Below, piece by piece: positions 52,587 through 60,954 of a stretch of 64,000 nt of DNA. The position numbers were made by a program, and so were the translations under genes. Origin of the DNA: Fusobacteria bacterium ZRK30 (GTDB lineage Bacteria > Fusobacteriota > Fusobacteriia > Fusobacteriales > Fusobacteriaceae); contig CP102404.1 in assembly GCA_024628785.1 (NCBI GenBank), forward strand, positions 434,001-498,000. Reading direction: 5' to 3'. Each line of letters begins with the position of its first letter. Position 1 is the first letter of the stretch. The notes under the pieces are model-generated. The model was given only the letters and a program-made list of their open reading frames with translations, made no database searches and was not told the origin of the DNA.

Positions 52587-53373
52587 TATTACCTGTAAAA
52601 CAAAAATAACTCATAAAAAAATAGTAGGAATAGATTTAGGCAGCAGAGAAGTTAAAATTATAGTTACAGAAGATAAAAAAATAGTGTTGAGAAAGAAGAT
52701 AAGTACTGTATCTTTTTACAGAGATTATTGCCAATATCAGAATAAAATAATCGTGGATTTAAAGAAATTAGGAATAGAAGATGTGGATCTGGCTGTTTCC
52801 ACAGGATATGGTCGAAACAATACAGATCTGAGTATGTTTAAACCTATAAATGAAATAAAAGCCCATGTATACGGTGCTTTAGCCCAATCAGGAAAAAAAG
52901 ATTTTATTCTTTTAGACATTGGGGGACAGGATGTAAAGATTGTAAAGATTGAAAAGGGTCTGGCTACTGATTTAGATTTAAATGATAAGTGTGCAGCTTC
53001 CTGTGGAAGATATTTAGAGAATATGGCCAATGTTTTAGAGGTGCCCTTGGATTCACTTTCAAAATATTCTAAAGATCCAGTAAAACTTAATTCAACATGT
53101 GCTGTTTTTTCAGAGTCGGAATTGATTGGAAAAATTGCTGAAGGAATACCTTTGGACAGGTTAGCAGCAGGGATAAATTACTCTATGTACAGCAGATTGC
53201 GTCCCCTCCTTACAAAATTCAGAGGAAATACTCTTATTGTCAGTGGAGGAGTAGCAAAAAACCGATCTATTGTAGAGTACTTAAGATCAGATTATACAGA
53301 GGTAAAAGTTTTAGAGGATCCGCAGTTTAATGGAGCTATTGGGTGTTGTTATTATGGAGAAAATTTTATATAG
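52579..53373 (+). CDS. BadF/HgdC-type ATPase activator of the dehydratase-like protein
   Basis: The frame opens at 52552, but ATG at 52579 follows CGGAGAAAATTA and overlaps the preceding gene by eight bases (264 aa). The ASKHA-fold ATPase has VGIDLGSREVKIIV, LLDIGGQDVKIVK and VSGGVAKNRSIVEYL, and two cysteines for an inter-subunit [4Fe-4S] cluster, in NDKCAASCGRYLE and NSTCAVFSESE. Such dimers couple ATP hydrolysis to transfer of one low-potential electron to an HgdB-like or double-cubane partner. The tight coupling to the partner gene fits that role. QueD follows 14 bases later. Confidence 0.92.
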   Translation: MNNITCKTKITHKKIVGIDLGSREVKIIVTEDKKIVLRKKISTVSFYRDYCQYQNKIIVDLKKLGIEDVDLAVSTGYGRNNTDLSMFKPINEIKAHVYGALAQSGKKDFILLDIGGQDVKIVKIEKGLATDLDLNDKCAASCGRYLENMANVLEVPLDSLSKYSKDPVKLNSTCAVFSESELIGKIAEGIPLDRLAAGINYSMYSRLRPLLTKFRGNTLIVSGGVAKNRSIVEYLRSDYTEVKVLEDPQFNGAIGCCYYGENFI

Positions 53374-53387
53374 AGGAGAAATAAAGT

Positions 53388-53807
53388 ATGTATATATTAA
53401 AGGGAGAACACAGTTTTGACAGTGCTCATTTCTTAGCAGGTTATGAAGGGAAGTGTTCAAATATTCATGGGCACAGGTGGAGAGTTATTGCAGAAGTATG
53501 TGGTGAAGAACTAAAGCAAGAGGGGCAACTAAGAGGAATGGTTGTTGATTTTGGAGATATAAAAAAAGATATAAAAAAGATGGTAGATGATCATGACCAT
53601 GCTCTGATTATAGAAAAGGGGACCATGAAAGAGATGACATTAAATTGTCTAAAGGAAGATAATTTCAATATAATAGAGGTGGATTTCAGGCCGACAGCTG
53701 AGGAGTTCTCAAGGTATTTTTATGAAATTTTAGAGGGGAAGGGATATTCTGTAAAAAAGGTAACTGTATATGAAACTCCTACAAACTCAGCAACATATGA
53801 AAAATAA
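53388..53807 (+). CDS. queD: 6-carboxy-5,6,7,8-tetrahydropterin synthase
   Basis: QueD converts dihydroneopterin triphosphate to 6-carboxytetrahydropterin, the second step to preQ0. The 139-residue protein has the zinc His in FDSAHFLAGYEG, the family motif CSNIHGHRW (C-x3-HGH, with catalytic Cys), DHDHALI, and the C-terminal catalytic Glu in VYETPTNSATYE. ATG at 53388 follows AGGAGAAATAAAGT. It is third in the preQ1-controlled operon. Palindrome copy 4 lies seven bases after its stop. The folE gene for the first step is not in the window. Confidence 0.95.
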   Translation: MYILKGEHSFDSAHFLAGYEGKCSNIHGHRWRVIAEVCGEELKQEGQLRGMVVDFGDIKKDIKKMVDDHDHALIIEKGTMKEMTLNCLKEDNFNIIEVDFRPTAEEFSRYFYEILEGKGYSVKKVTVYETPTNSATYEK

Positions 53808-53813
53808 GCAACG

Positions 53814-53828
53814 GCAACGTGACGTTGC
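53814..53828. repeat. GCAACGTGACGTTGC palindrome, copy 4
   Basis: The reverse complement of the element before the operon, located between queD and queE; the flanking GATG/CATC confirms inverse orientation (CATCTAGACTG after it, against CCCGTCTGGATG before copy 1). About 60 bases after it resemble those after the degenerate copy behind queE (ATTAGTTTAATAC against ATTAGTTTTATAC). Confidence 0.85.
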
Positions 53829-53902
53829 ATCTAGACTGAAAATGAGATTAGTTTAATACAAGAATATAGTTTGCTTAAAGATAAAAAAAGGCGGTAAATA
53901 TT

Positions 53903-54568
53903 ATGAAATACTACAACGTAGTTGAAAAATTTATAAGTATAAATGGAGAAGGGCAGAGATCGGGAGAATTGGCAGTTTTTATTAGACTTGCAAAGTGTAA
54001 TTTAAGATGTAATTATTGCGATACAATGTGGGCCAATGAAGAAAACGCAGCTGTAACACCCATGACTAAGGAAGATATATATAACTATATTTTAGATACA
54101 AAGGTTAAAAATATAACCCTTACAGGGGGAGAGCCGCTTTTAGACATAGAAGTTAAAGAACTTATAGAATATATAGTGAAAGACAACTCTCTATTTTTGG
54201 AGATTGAAACAAATGGAAGCATTGATTTGGATCTATTCAGGTTAGATGTAAAAAACTTATCTTTTACAATGGATTATAAAGGGCCTTCAAGTGAGATGGA
54301 AGAGTTTATGTTTATGAAAAACTTTGAAACAATATCTGAGCTGGATACGATAAAATTTGTTGTAGGAGACTACAATGATCTTCTGAAAGCCAAAGGGATT
54401 ATAGAGAAGTATAACCTTATCGACAGATGCAGTGTATATTTTAGTTCTGTCTATAAAAAAATAGAGTTAGATGAAATAGTAGAATTTATGAAAAATTTTA
54501 ACTTGAATGGAGTGAGACTGCAGCTGCAGATGCATAAGTTTATCTGGGGAAATAAGCAGGGAGTTTAA
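53903..54568 (+). CDS. queE: 7-carboxy-7-deazaguanine synthase (radical SAM)
   Basis: QueE rearranges 6-carboxytetrahydropterin to 7-carboxy-7-deazaguanine using S-adenosylmethionine and Mg2+. The 221-residue enzyme has the cluster motif CNLRCNYCDTMWA (C-x3-C-x2-C) near residue 31 and TLTGGEPLLD near 72, and substrate-binding NGEGQRSGE at the start. The cluster motif is the common radical SAM spacing rather than the longer insert of some QueE proteins. ATG at 53903 follows AAAAAGGCGGTAAATATT. It lies between two palindrome-bearing gaps. Confidence 0.95.
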   Translation: MKYYNVVEKFISINGEGQRSGELAVFIRLAKCNLRCNYCDTMWANEENAAVTPMTKEDIYNYILDTKVKNITLTGGEPLLDIEVKELIEYIVKDNSLFLEIETNGSIDLDLFRLDVKNLSFTMDYKGPSSEMEEFMFMKNFETISELDTIKFVVGDYNDLLKAKGIIEKYNLIDRCSVYFSSVYKKIELDEIVEFMKNFNLNGVRLQLQMHKFIWGNKQGV

Positions 54569-54572
54569 AATG

Positions 54573-54640
54573 AACGTGACATTCAGTTGAAAATTAAGAG
54601 TTATATTAGTTTTATACTTAAGGATAGAACTTATAGTTTC
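54573..54640. repeat. degenerate palindrome copy between queE and queC
   Basis: AACGTGACATT at 54573 keeps half of the 15-bp palindrome, and the following 60 bases match those after copy 4 in part (GTTGAAAAT, ATTAGTTTTATAC). It appears to be a decayed copy of the same intergenic unit. Confidence 0.5.
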
Positions 54641-54650
54641 CTTAAGTATA
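54613..54650 (+). other. strong hairpin between queE and queC
   Basis: TATACTTAAGGA and TCCTTAAGTATA form a perfect 12-bp stem with a 14-base loop. No T-run follows. It may protect or process the operon RNA or separate the expression of queC. Confidence 0.65.
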
Positions 54651-54677
54651 AGAAAATAAAATTAAAAGGAGTAGTTT

Positions 54678-55355
54678 ATGAAAGATAGAATTAATAAAAA
54701 CAGATGCGTTTTAGTTTTTAGTGGGGGACAGGACAGTACAACTCTGCTGTTTCATGCAAAAAAATTGTATAAGGAAGTTATTGCAGTTTCATTTAACTAT
54801 GGTCAAAAACATAGTTTAGAATTGGAGTGTGCAAAAGAACTATGTAAAAAAAATAAGGTGGCACACCATATATTAGATATGGGGTTGCTGAATCAACTGG
54901 CTCCAAATGCTCTGACAAGATCTGATTTAGAGGTGGAAAAGGGAGAAGTTCCAGAAGATGAAGTTCCTAATACATTTGTAGATGGAAGAAATATGATATT
55001 TTTAACCTTTGCAGGGATCTTTGCTAAACAAAGGGAGATCAATGTAATTATGACTGGAGTTTCTCAAAGCGATTTCAGTGGATATCCAGACTGCAGAGAT
55101 GTATTTATTAAATCTTTAAATACAACTTTAAATTTGGCTATGGATTATACATTTGTTTTAGAAACACCGCTTATGTGGTTAGATAAAGCTGAAACTTGGA
55201 ATATGGCCTATGAATTGGGAGTTCTGGATGTTATAAAGAATGAAACTCTGACTTGTTATAATGGAATAGTGGGGAATGGCTGTGGAGATTGTCCAGCTTG
55301 TGCTTTGAGAAAAGCCGGATATATAGAATTTAAAGAAAATTTTTTAAAATTATAA
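54678..55355 (+). CDS. queC: 7-cyano-7-deazaguanine (preQ0) synthase
   Basis: QueC converts 7-carboxy-7-deazaguanine to preQ0 with ammonia and two ATP. The 225-residue protein has the PP-loop [15 protein letters not shown] (residues 13-27), the block [17 protein letters not shown], and the C-terminal zinc site built on [19 protein letters not shown] at 54678 follows AAAAGGAGTAGTTT. It is the last gene of the preQ1-controlled operon. The next enzyme, preQ0 reductase QueF, is not encoded here. Confidence 0.95.
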   Translation: MKDRINKNRCVLVFSGGQDSTTLLFHAKKLYKEVIAVSFNYGQKHSLELECAKELCKKNKVAHHILDMGLLNQLAPNALTRSDLEVEKGEVPEDEVPNTFVDGRNMIFLTFAGIFAKQREINVIMTGVSQSDFSGYPDCRDVFIKSLNTTLNLAMDYTFVLETPLMWLDKAETWNMAYELGVLDVIKNETLTCYNGIVGNGCGDCPACALRKAGYIEFKENFLKL

Positions 55356-55713
55356 ACCTAAGTAAAAAAATAATAATTTAAATACGGTCATAAGGAAATT
55401 AAGATATTAAAATAGTTAGTTTCATTGCACCAAGTACTCATAAAAGTCATCTAAAAAATGACATATTAAAAATATCGTAAATGTAGTGTATAGAAAAAAC
55501 TAGGAAAATATTCGACGACTTACACAAAATTATACAATCGATTCGATTTTTCCAGTTTATTTCAAATATGAAATAGATATTTTAATTAGTCTTGAATTTT
55601 TGGTTACTTTTCTTTCAAGAAAAAAGTAACAGAAAGAACTTAAAATAAACCTAAAAGAGGAGTTAAACCGCTACCAGCAGTTTAACTCCTCTTTTATTGA
55701 AACTTTATTAAAT
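55356..55713. other. 358-base intergenic region with hairpins, no gene
   Basis: AT-rich region between queC and the convergent APC permease. It contains an imperfect inverted repeat, GTTACTTTTC...GAAAAAAGTAAC, at about 55598-55630, and the terminator at 55651-55698. No coding frame with a ribosome site is seen. Confidence 0.6.
55651..55698. terminator. bidirectional intrinsic terminator
   Basis: AAAAGAGGAGTTAAAC (55653-55668) and GTTTAACTCCTCTTTT (55680-55695) form a perfect 16-bp stem; it ends the permease gene on the minus strand and can end the queuosine operon on the plus strand. Confidence 0.92.
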
Positions 55714-57222
55714 TTATGCCATTTTGACCTTTCTCTTTGCTTCCATAACTTTTTCATATCTATTGTAGATAGCTAAAGCTATAATTGTAAAGAATACCGG
55801 TCCACCTATCATCCATAGAGTAGAAGGTATATCTCCTCCTACAGCCGGAGCTATAATTGTTGAGATATTTGCAAATCCAACAGAGGCAACGATAAAGAAA
55901 GTTGCAATCTTGGCAGCTTTATGTGTTTTATAGATTTCAAATGGTTTATTTATCTCTGTTTTTCCCTTAAAGAATGGGAATGCTACAGCTAGGAATAAAT
56001 AAGGTATAGTCATAGCTACATTTGTCATAAGGATTAATTTAGAGAAAAATGCAGATGCTCCTTCTCCACCAAAAGATATCATAACGATGAATACAGCTAC
56101 GATACCACATTGGTACCACATTGCATTTACCGGCATTCCATCTTTGATTACCTTTACTTTTTCCGGCCACATTTCATCCGGTGTTCCCTCAATTAACTGT
56201 TTTAATGGAGAGTAACATAGGGCAAAGAATGCTCCAACTAATGCTAAGACCATAGAGATCCCCATATATCTAGACATCCATAATCCTAAATTGATGGCAA
56301 CTGGTTCACTTAAGTTAAGTGCTGTCCCTACTTGATATCCTAGGTTTTGCATCAATACGTAAGCTACATTTCCCATATGAACCGATGGATCTGATAAGAT
56401 TTCACTCCAGTTTGTGAAGATACCACATAGGAAGATTCCAATAGCATATCCAATAGCAATGATTATTGCTGCCACAGTAACTCCCTTAGGGAATGTTTTT
56501 TCAGCATTTTGAGTTTTATCAACTAATCCACCGACAGCTTCTATACCACCGAAGGCAAAGATAGAAAATACCATAAATGAAGCTACCATCATAGGTGTTC
56601 CATAGGCAGGGTTAGGTGATGCAGTAAATGAATTAGCAACGATAGGCTGAGCAAACTCTCCACCATTTAATGCTAATACCAATAATGAACCAAATAATAA
56701 TACTAAGTTAAGAAGGGTAACTGCTAAACCACCAATAGATGTTACCTTAGTTATTTTTTCTAATCCTTTAGTTGCAGTAAATGTAATTAATGTAATTAAA
56801 CATACTCCTAAAAGTCCTAATGTTTGTGTAGAATTTAATCCGAATAAATGTAACTTAGAAGTTAAATCTTCACCAAATATTGCTGTTGAAATTACTATCC
56901 AAATAGATGAACTGATATTTACCATCCAAACTACATATGATGCATACCACATAAATGTACCGATAAATGCATATTTAAGACCTACTGATCTTTTCATCCA
57001 AGAAAATATTCCGCCTTTTTCATCTTTAAATGCCGCACCGTATTCTGCCATCATAAAAGCATAAGGTATAAAGAATAAAACCGCTGAAATGATGTACCAA
57101 GGTATTGCACCATATCCCATTAAATAAAATGATCTAGGAATATTAGTAAACCCAAATACCGATGTGAATATCATTAAGATCAGTGATATTAATGACATTT
57201 TTTTTGCATTGTTCTCTTTCAT
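55714..57222 (-). CDS. APC-family amino acid permease (YjeM-like)
   Basis: The 502-residue protein has 12-13 membrane helices and APC features: LILMIFTSVFGFTNIPRSF at helix 1 (corresponding to the substrate-binding unwound region), FSIFAFGGIEAVGGLVDKTQN at helix 6 with the conserved GGIEA motif. It resembles YjeM and glutamate/GABA antiporter-type carriers; the substrate is not readable. ATG at 57222 follows TAGGAGGACTTTATA. It is a single gene, with its own terminator, located between the queuosine operon and the TM2 gene. Confidence 0.9.
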   Translation of the reverse strand: MKENNAKKMSLISLILMIFTSVFGFTNIPRSFYLMGYGAIPWYIISAVLFFIPYAFMMAEYGAAFKDEKGGIFSWMKRSVGLKYAFIGTFMWYASYVVWMVNISSSIWIVISTAIFGEDLTSKLHLFGLNSTQTLGLLGVCLITLITFTATKGLEKITKVTSIGGLAVTLLNLVLLFGSLLVLALNGGEFAQPIVANSFTASPNPAYGTPMMVASFMVFSIFAFGGIEAVGGLVDKTQNAEKTFPKGVTVAAIIIAIGYAIGIFLCGIFTNWSEILSDPSVHMGNVAYVLMQNLGYQVGTALNLSEPVAINLGLWMSRYMGISMVLALVGAFFALCYSPLKQLIEGTPDEMWPEKVKVIKDGMPVNAMWYQCGIVAVFIVMISFGGEGASAFFSKLILMTNVAMTIPYLFLAVAFPFFKGKTEINKPFEIYKTHKAAKIATFFIVASVGFANISTIIAPAVGGDIPSTLWMIGGPVFFTIIALAIYNRYEKVMEAKRKVKMA

Positions 57223-57347
57223 TATAAAGTCCTCCTAAAATTTAATGTTAATTTTTTAACACTTTCAAGCTATTATAACACATTTCGCGGACTTGTTAAA
57301 CAAATTTTAATTTTTCTATGAATTTTTTAAGAATCGATGTGAAAAAA

Positions 57348-57578
57348 TTAATTTTTAGTTACTGGATATCCCAGTGCATCGGTAAAGGTATTAGTAGATA
57401 TTCTTATCAGGTCAAGAATAGTTCCAATTCCGAATAATCCACCTGTCATCAGGTATAATAAACCTGTCCAAACCTTCCCCACATAGAATCTATGGAGTCC
57501 TCCTAATCCAAAAAAACCGACAATACATAATATTAAACTTAAAGTTCGTGTTTTATCACTTACTTGTATCATACTCAT
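57348..57578 (-). CDS. TM2-domain protein, 76 aa
   Basis: Two membrane helices joined by the TM2 signature GLGGLHRFYVGKVWTGLLYL and followed by GIGTILDLIRI, the standard pattern of this small family. ATG at 57578 follows TTAGGAGGTTAAAA. The function is unknown in bacteria, although TM2 proteins are often adjacent to or fused with zinc-ribbon or transport domains. It is between the permease gene and the asnS terminator and looks monocistronic. Confidence 0.9.
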   Translation of the reverse strand: MSMIQVSDKTRTLSLILCIVGFFGLGGLHRFYVGKVWTGLLYLMTGGLFGIGTILDLIRISTNTFTDALGYPVTKN

Positions 57579-57638
57579 TTTTAACCTCCTAAATTAAATA
57601 GCAATAAACTTTATTTTTAGTAATGATATATATTTAAA

Positions 57639-57677
57639 AAGAAGGAGCCTGATTGCACGAAACAATCAAACTCCACT
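57639..57677 (-). terminator. intrinsic terminator of asnS
   Basis: GGAGCCTGATTG (57644-57655) pairs with CAATCAAACTCC (57663-57674) with G:T pairs; on the minus strand it runs into TTCTTTTT. Confidence 0.8.
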
Positions 57678-57697
57678 TTATTTTTTTAAATTAATCT

Positions 57698-59089
57698 TTA
57701 AAATTCTGCACTCTTAGGTGTTCTAGGGAAAGAAATTACGTCTCTGATATTTGTCATTCCTGTAACGTACATTATCATTCTTTCAAATCCTAACCCATAT
57801 CCTGAGTGAGGGAATGAACCATATTTTCTAAGGTCTGTATAGAACTTATAGTCTTCCTTAGGAAGGTTGATTTCATCCATTCTTCTCTCTAACTCTTCTA
57901 AGTTGTCCTCTCTTTGAGAACCACCTATGATCTCTCCAATTCCAGGAGCTAACAGGTCCATGGCTCTTACTGTTTTTCCATCTTCGTTAAGCTTCATATA
58001 GAATGCTTTGATATCCTTTGGATAATCTGTTACGAAAACTGGTCTTTTGAAATGTTCTTCAGCTAAGAATCTCTCGTGTTCCGATTGAAGGTCGATTCCC
58101 CACTCTACTTTAAATTCAAACTTTTTCTTTGATTTTAATAGGATATCTACTGCCTCAGTATAAGTAACTCTAGCAAAGTCATTGGCTAAAACATTGTTTA
58201 ATTTATCAAATAATCCTTTTTCTACAAATTTATTGAAAAATTCCATCTCTTCAGGGGCATTTTCCATAACGTATTTAATGATGTATTTAACCATATCTTC
58301 AGCTAAATCCATGTTAGCTTCCAAGGCTGCGAAAGCAATCTCAGGCTCTATCATCCAGAATTCAGATGCATGTCTAGTTGTATTTGAGTTTTCTGCTCTA
58401 AATGTAGGTCCGAAAGTATATACGTTTCTAAATGCTGCACAATAAGTTTCTACATTTAATTGTCCACTTACAGTCAGGTTAGTTTCCTTTCCAAAGAAGT
58501 CTTCCTTATAGTCGATATCTCCCTTATCTGTTTTAGGAACATTGTCTAGATCCATAGTAGTTACTCTAAACATCTCTCCTGCACCCTCAGCGTCACTTCC
58601 AGTTATGATTGGAGTGTGTACATATACAAACTCTTGATCTTGGAAAAACTTGTGGATAGCATATGCAACCAGTGATCTTACTCTGAATACAGCTGAAAAA
58701 GCATTAGTTCTAGGTCTTAAGTGTGCTATTGATCTTAAATATTCAAAGGTATGTCTCTTATTTTGTAATGGATAATCTAAATCAGCTTTTTGGAATATCT
58801 CTACAGAAGTTGCCTTGATCTCATAGCTCTGTCCCTTTCCTTCTGATTTTACAAAAGTTCCAGTTACATACATAGATGTAGCTATAGATGCTCTGCTTAT
58901 CTCGTCAAAATTTTCTAAGTTGTCCTCAAATACCACTTGTAATCCACTAAAAAATGAACCGTCATTTAATTCTATAAAACCAAAACTTTTTTGACTCCTA
59001 ATTTTTCTTACCCAACCAGAAATTTGTACTTCTTGATCTAAGAATTGTTCACCATTTCTGATAAGTTCCTTAACTGTTGCTTTCTTCAT
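57698..59089 (-). CDS. asnS: asparaginyl-tRNA synthetase
   Basis: Class IIb synthetase that charges tRNA-Asn. The 463-residue enzyme has an N-terminal OB-fold anticodon domain (about 1-110, with [19 protein letters not shown]), motif 2 ([21 protein letters not shown]) and motif 3 ([27 protein letters not shown]). ATG at 59089 follows GGGAGGATTTT. It is cotranscribed with the DUF896 gene ten bases upstream, and the leader of that pair looks like a T-box RNA that would read uncharged tRNA-Asn. Confidence 0.96.
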   Translation of the reverse strand: MKKATVKELIRNGEQFLDQEVQISGWVRKIRSQKSFGFIELNDGSFFSGLQVVFEDNLENFDEISRASIATSMYVTGTFVKSEGKGQSYEIKATSVEIFQKADLDYPLQNKRHTFEYLRSIAHLRPRTNAFSAVFRVRSLVAYAIHKFFQDQEFVYVHTPIITGSDAEGAGEMFRVTTMDLDNVPKTDKGDIDYKEDFFGKETNLTVSGQLNVETYCAAFRNVYTFGPTFRAENSNTTRHASEFWMIEPEIAFAALEANMDLAEDMVKYIIKYVMENAPEEMEFFNKFVEKGLFDKLNNVLANDFARVTYTEAVDILLKSKKKFEFKVEWGIDLQSEHERFLAEEHFKRPVFVTDYPKDIKAFYMKLNEDGKTVRAMDLLAPGIGEIIGGSQREDNLEELERRMDEINLPKEDYKFYTDLRKYGSFPHSGYGLGFERMIMYVTGMTNIRDVISFPRTPKSAEF

Positions 59090-59099
59090 AAAATCCTCC

Positions 59100-59318
59100 C
59101 TAACTTAATTTAGTTATTTTTTTATTTAATTTTACTTCATTTCCATTTTGATCTACAACTTTTACTTGATCTAAATGTCCCTTAACCTGGGATTTAAACT
59201 GCTCCAAGTAAAGAGTTCTGTATTTTTGTCTTTCGATTGTTTCTTCATCTGTCAACGTTCTTTTCTTAGCCATAGCTGAATAGTGATTCACCTTAGCTAT
59301 AATATCTTTCATTTCCAC
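59100..59318 (-). CDS. DUF896 (YnzC-like) protein, 72 aa
   Basis: The family contains YnzC of Bacillus, a small helical-hairpin protein. Here [21 protein letters not shown] and [25 protein letters not shown] give the two helices, and the conserved family pattern is clear. AGGAGG lies six bases before GTG 59318 and twelve before the next ATG, so GTG is taken as the start. It precedes asnS by ten bases in one operon behind the T-box-like leader. Role unknown; links to translation or stress have been proposed for the family. Confidence 0.88.
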   Translation of the reverse strand: MEMKDIIAKVNHYSAMAKKRTLTDEETIERQKYRTLYLEQFKSQVKGHLDQVKVVDQNGNEVKLNKKITKLS

Positions 59319-59344
59319 TTTAATCCTCCTATCTATTGATACAC

Positions 59345-59640
59345 TTTCTTCTATAAAACAAAAAACTTCCCACTACTAAAGTGAGAAGTCAAAATTCATA
59401 CAAACCCTAAAAAATAAAGTAAGTACGGAGACACACACAAGCAGTTCCTCGATACCCTTTGGCGTTACGTGCCAAATACGTCTAAGCCTACTAAGATTTT
59501 TTACAAAAATCCTTTTGGTTAGCAGCTCCAAGGTGTTCTTCACAACTAATTCCACTACTAGTCTCCCACCGTCACTAGCTCGCTTTAGTATCTATTAGAA
59601 GTTACTCTCCTCATCATTGCTTTTATAATTAGAAATATTA
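59345..59640 (-). promoter_or_regulatory. T-box leader RNA of the DUF896-asnS operon
   Basis: Read on the minus strand, the stem I region shows AGCGAGCTAGTGACGGTGGG and, on its returning arm, GAAGAACACCTTGGAGCTGC, as in T-box stem I. Directly after it comes CTAACC, holding the Asn codon AAC at the specifier position. A UGGC (59474-59471) in TTTGGCACGTAACGCC could pair with the GCCA end of tRNA-Asn, within an antiterminator-like element. A terminator (59361-59390) follows. The canonical AGGGTGG-ACCGCG text is not intact, so the T-box core is divergent. Confidence 0.7.
59361..59390 (-). terminator. terminator in the asnS leader
   Basis: ACTTCCCACT (59365-59374) pairs with AGTGAGAAGT (59380-59389), with TTTTTTG following on the minus strand. 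It lies about 45 bases before the DUF896 start and is the expected attenuator. Confidence 0.8.
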
Positions 59641-59654
59641 TACTATTATGCTAT

Positions 59655-60758
59655 TTAATTGTCAACTTTCTGGGACTTTTCTTTTTTGCTCCCGCAGTGA
59701 CAGCAAGTAGGCAGAAGTGCATGTTTTATCTCATGGCATACCGGACACTCCTCAAAGAGAGTTGTTCCGCAAGAGGGGCATGAATAAGGCTTATCTTTTT
59801 CTGCAGTGTGGGTATGAGGTAACGTTACCTTCCCTACCGTTCTTCTGGTCCAATATAAAAACTTTCTCGGTCCCCTTCTGATGGGATATTCACACACCGG
59901 ACACAGAAATTTTTCATATCCATCTCTATATTGTTTTAAAAGCCATTGTTTTTTCGGGTTAATTATTATATTTATAAGATAGATGAGTATTTTTACCACT
60001 GTAAGGAGGAGTCCTAATATCAGGATATATTTAAAATACCTGGATGGGAAATATTTATGGATAACCAAAAAGATCTTAAAAAATACCGCTGCTCCATAAC
60101 CTATAAAGATAAGATAGTAATTGCTTGATTTTTTCTTGAGGATAAGATATATCCCTCCCAGTAAAAATGGGAAGAGGATCGATATCTGTAAAAAAGCCAG
60201 TTTCAAATTATGATTTTTCAGGAGTTCCCTATACTGTTTTTGAGCTTCTCCCCTTTGATCTTTGAGTTTTTTTCCTACCTCCTGTTTTTCTATCTCCAGT
60301 CTTTGTTTTTTTTCTATAATTTGAGCTAATTCCATATTTAATCTCTGATAGGTTTTCTGACTCTTTAAAAAAGTTTCTACACTTCTACTCAGCTGCTGTT
60401 CCTCGGATTTTGAGATCACCTTTGAATTTTCAATGGCCAGTTTTTTTAGTGCCATCAATTGGTTTATTGTACTCTGCAAATTCTGAGAACTGTTTTTCAC
60501 TATAGCTATCTCATTTTCATTTTTTACCTGTTTTCTCTTGAGATTTTCTATTTGATTTTTCAGCTCTTTTTCCTCTGTTATTAAGCCAGGTTCAAGATAT
60601 GATTTCTCTATCTTATTGTATCTGGGACCCTTTATGGATTCTATATCCTCCAATAGAAACCCCAGGATCCAAAATACCAGGATACCAAAAATAATTATAA
60701 AACTTTTGATTAAAAAACGATACAGCCAAGGACCCTTGGAATTTTCTATATTTTTCAT
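59655..60758 (-). CDS. membrane protein with coiled coil and C-terminal zinc ribbons, 367 aa
   Basis: One membrane helix near residues 14-32, a long coiled coil (about 55-190, rich in Leu, Lys, Glu and Gln), three more helices (about 193-275) and a cytoplasmic C-terminus with zinc-ribbon cysteines: CPVCEYPIRRG, then CPSCGTTLFEECPVCHEIKH and CCHCGSKK. Total of about four CxxC knuckles, as in double zinc ribbon proteins. No enzyme motif is recognised. ATG at 60758 follows TAGGAGGAAAAAT. It lies just upstream of the T-box leader but is separate from it. Confidence 0.75.
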   Translation of the reverse strand: MKNIENSKGPWLYRFLIKSFIIIFGILVFWILGFLLEDIESIKGPRYNKIEKSYLEPGLITEEKELKNQIENLKRKQVKNENEIAIVKNSSQNLQSTINQLMALKKLAIENSKVISKSEEQQLSRSVETFLKSQKTYQRLNMELAQIIEKKQRLEIEKQEVGKKLKDQRGEAQKQYRELLKNHNLKLAFLQISILFPFLLGGIYLILKKKSSNYYLIFIGYGAAVFFKIFLVIHKYFPSRYFKYILILGLLLTVVKILIYLINIIINPKKQWLLKQYRDGYEKFLCPVCEYPIRRGPRKFLYWTRRTVGKVTLPHTHTAEKDKPYSCPSCGTTLFEECPVCHEIKHALLPTCCHCGSKKEKSQKVDN

Positions 60759-60898
60759 ATTTTTCCTCCTAAAAATTTATATCTTTTATTTCTTACCGAT
60801 AAAGTGTTTAAATCCTTTATTTTTGAATCATTATACAACTCAACTATGGGTAGCAAGGATATGGATGGGGTAAATATTTAGACGGCTTTAAATTAAAT

Positions 60899-60936
60899 AT
60901 AAAAAAGAACCAGAGAATTTTCTGGTTCTTTTTGAC
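60899..60936 (-). terminator. intrinsic terminator after the cyclic-nucleotide-domain gene
   Basis: AAAAGAACCAGA and TCTGGTTCTTTTT form a stem of more than 10 bp around a short AGA-rich loop, T-run on both strands. Confidence 0.88.
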
Positions 60937-60954
60937 ATTTTAATTTTTTTGGAG

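Noticed and set aside
51564-53373. Dehydratase-like pair as an ordinary 2-hydroxyacyl-CoA dehydratase for amino acid fermentation
   Set aside because: Only one D-component-like subunit is present, with no CoA-transferase, acyl-CoA dehydrogenase or second subunit nearby, and the leader is a preQ1 riboswitch. It cannot be fully excluded.
55590-55632. Inverted repeat GTTACTTTTC...GAAAAAAGTAAC as a terminator of queC
   Set aside because: The right arm is not followed by a T-run and a far better terminator lies 20 bases further on.
59400-59640. Possible tmRNA, 6S or RNase P RNA upstream of the DUF896 gene
   Set aside because: The structured minus-strand region lacks the tmRNA 5' and 3' ends, a tag frame, and conserved RNase P blocks. 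Stem I text and position before asnS fit a T-box better.
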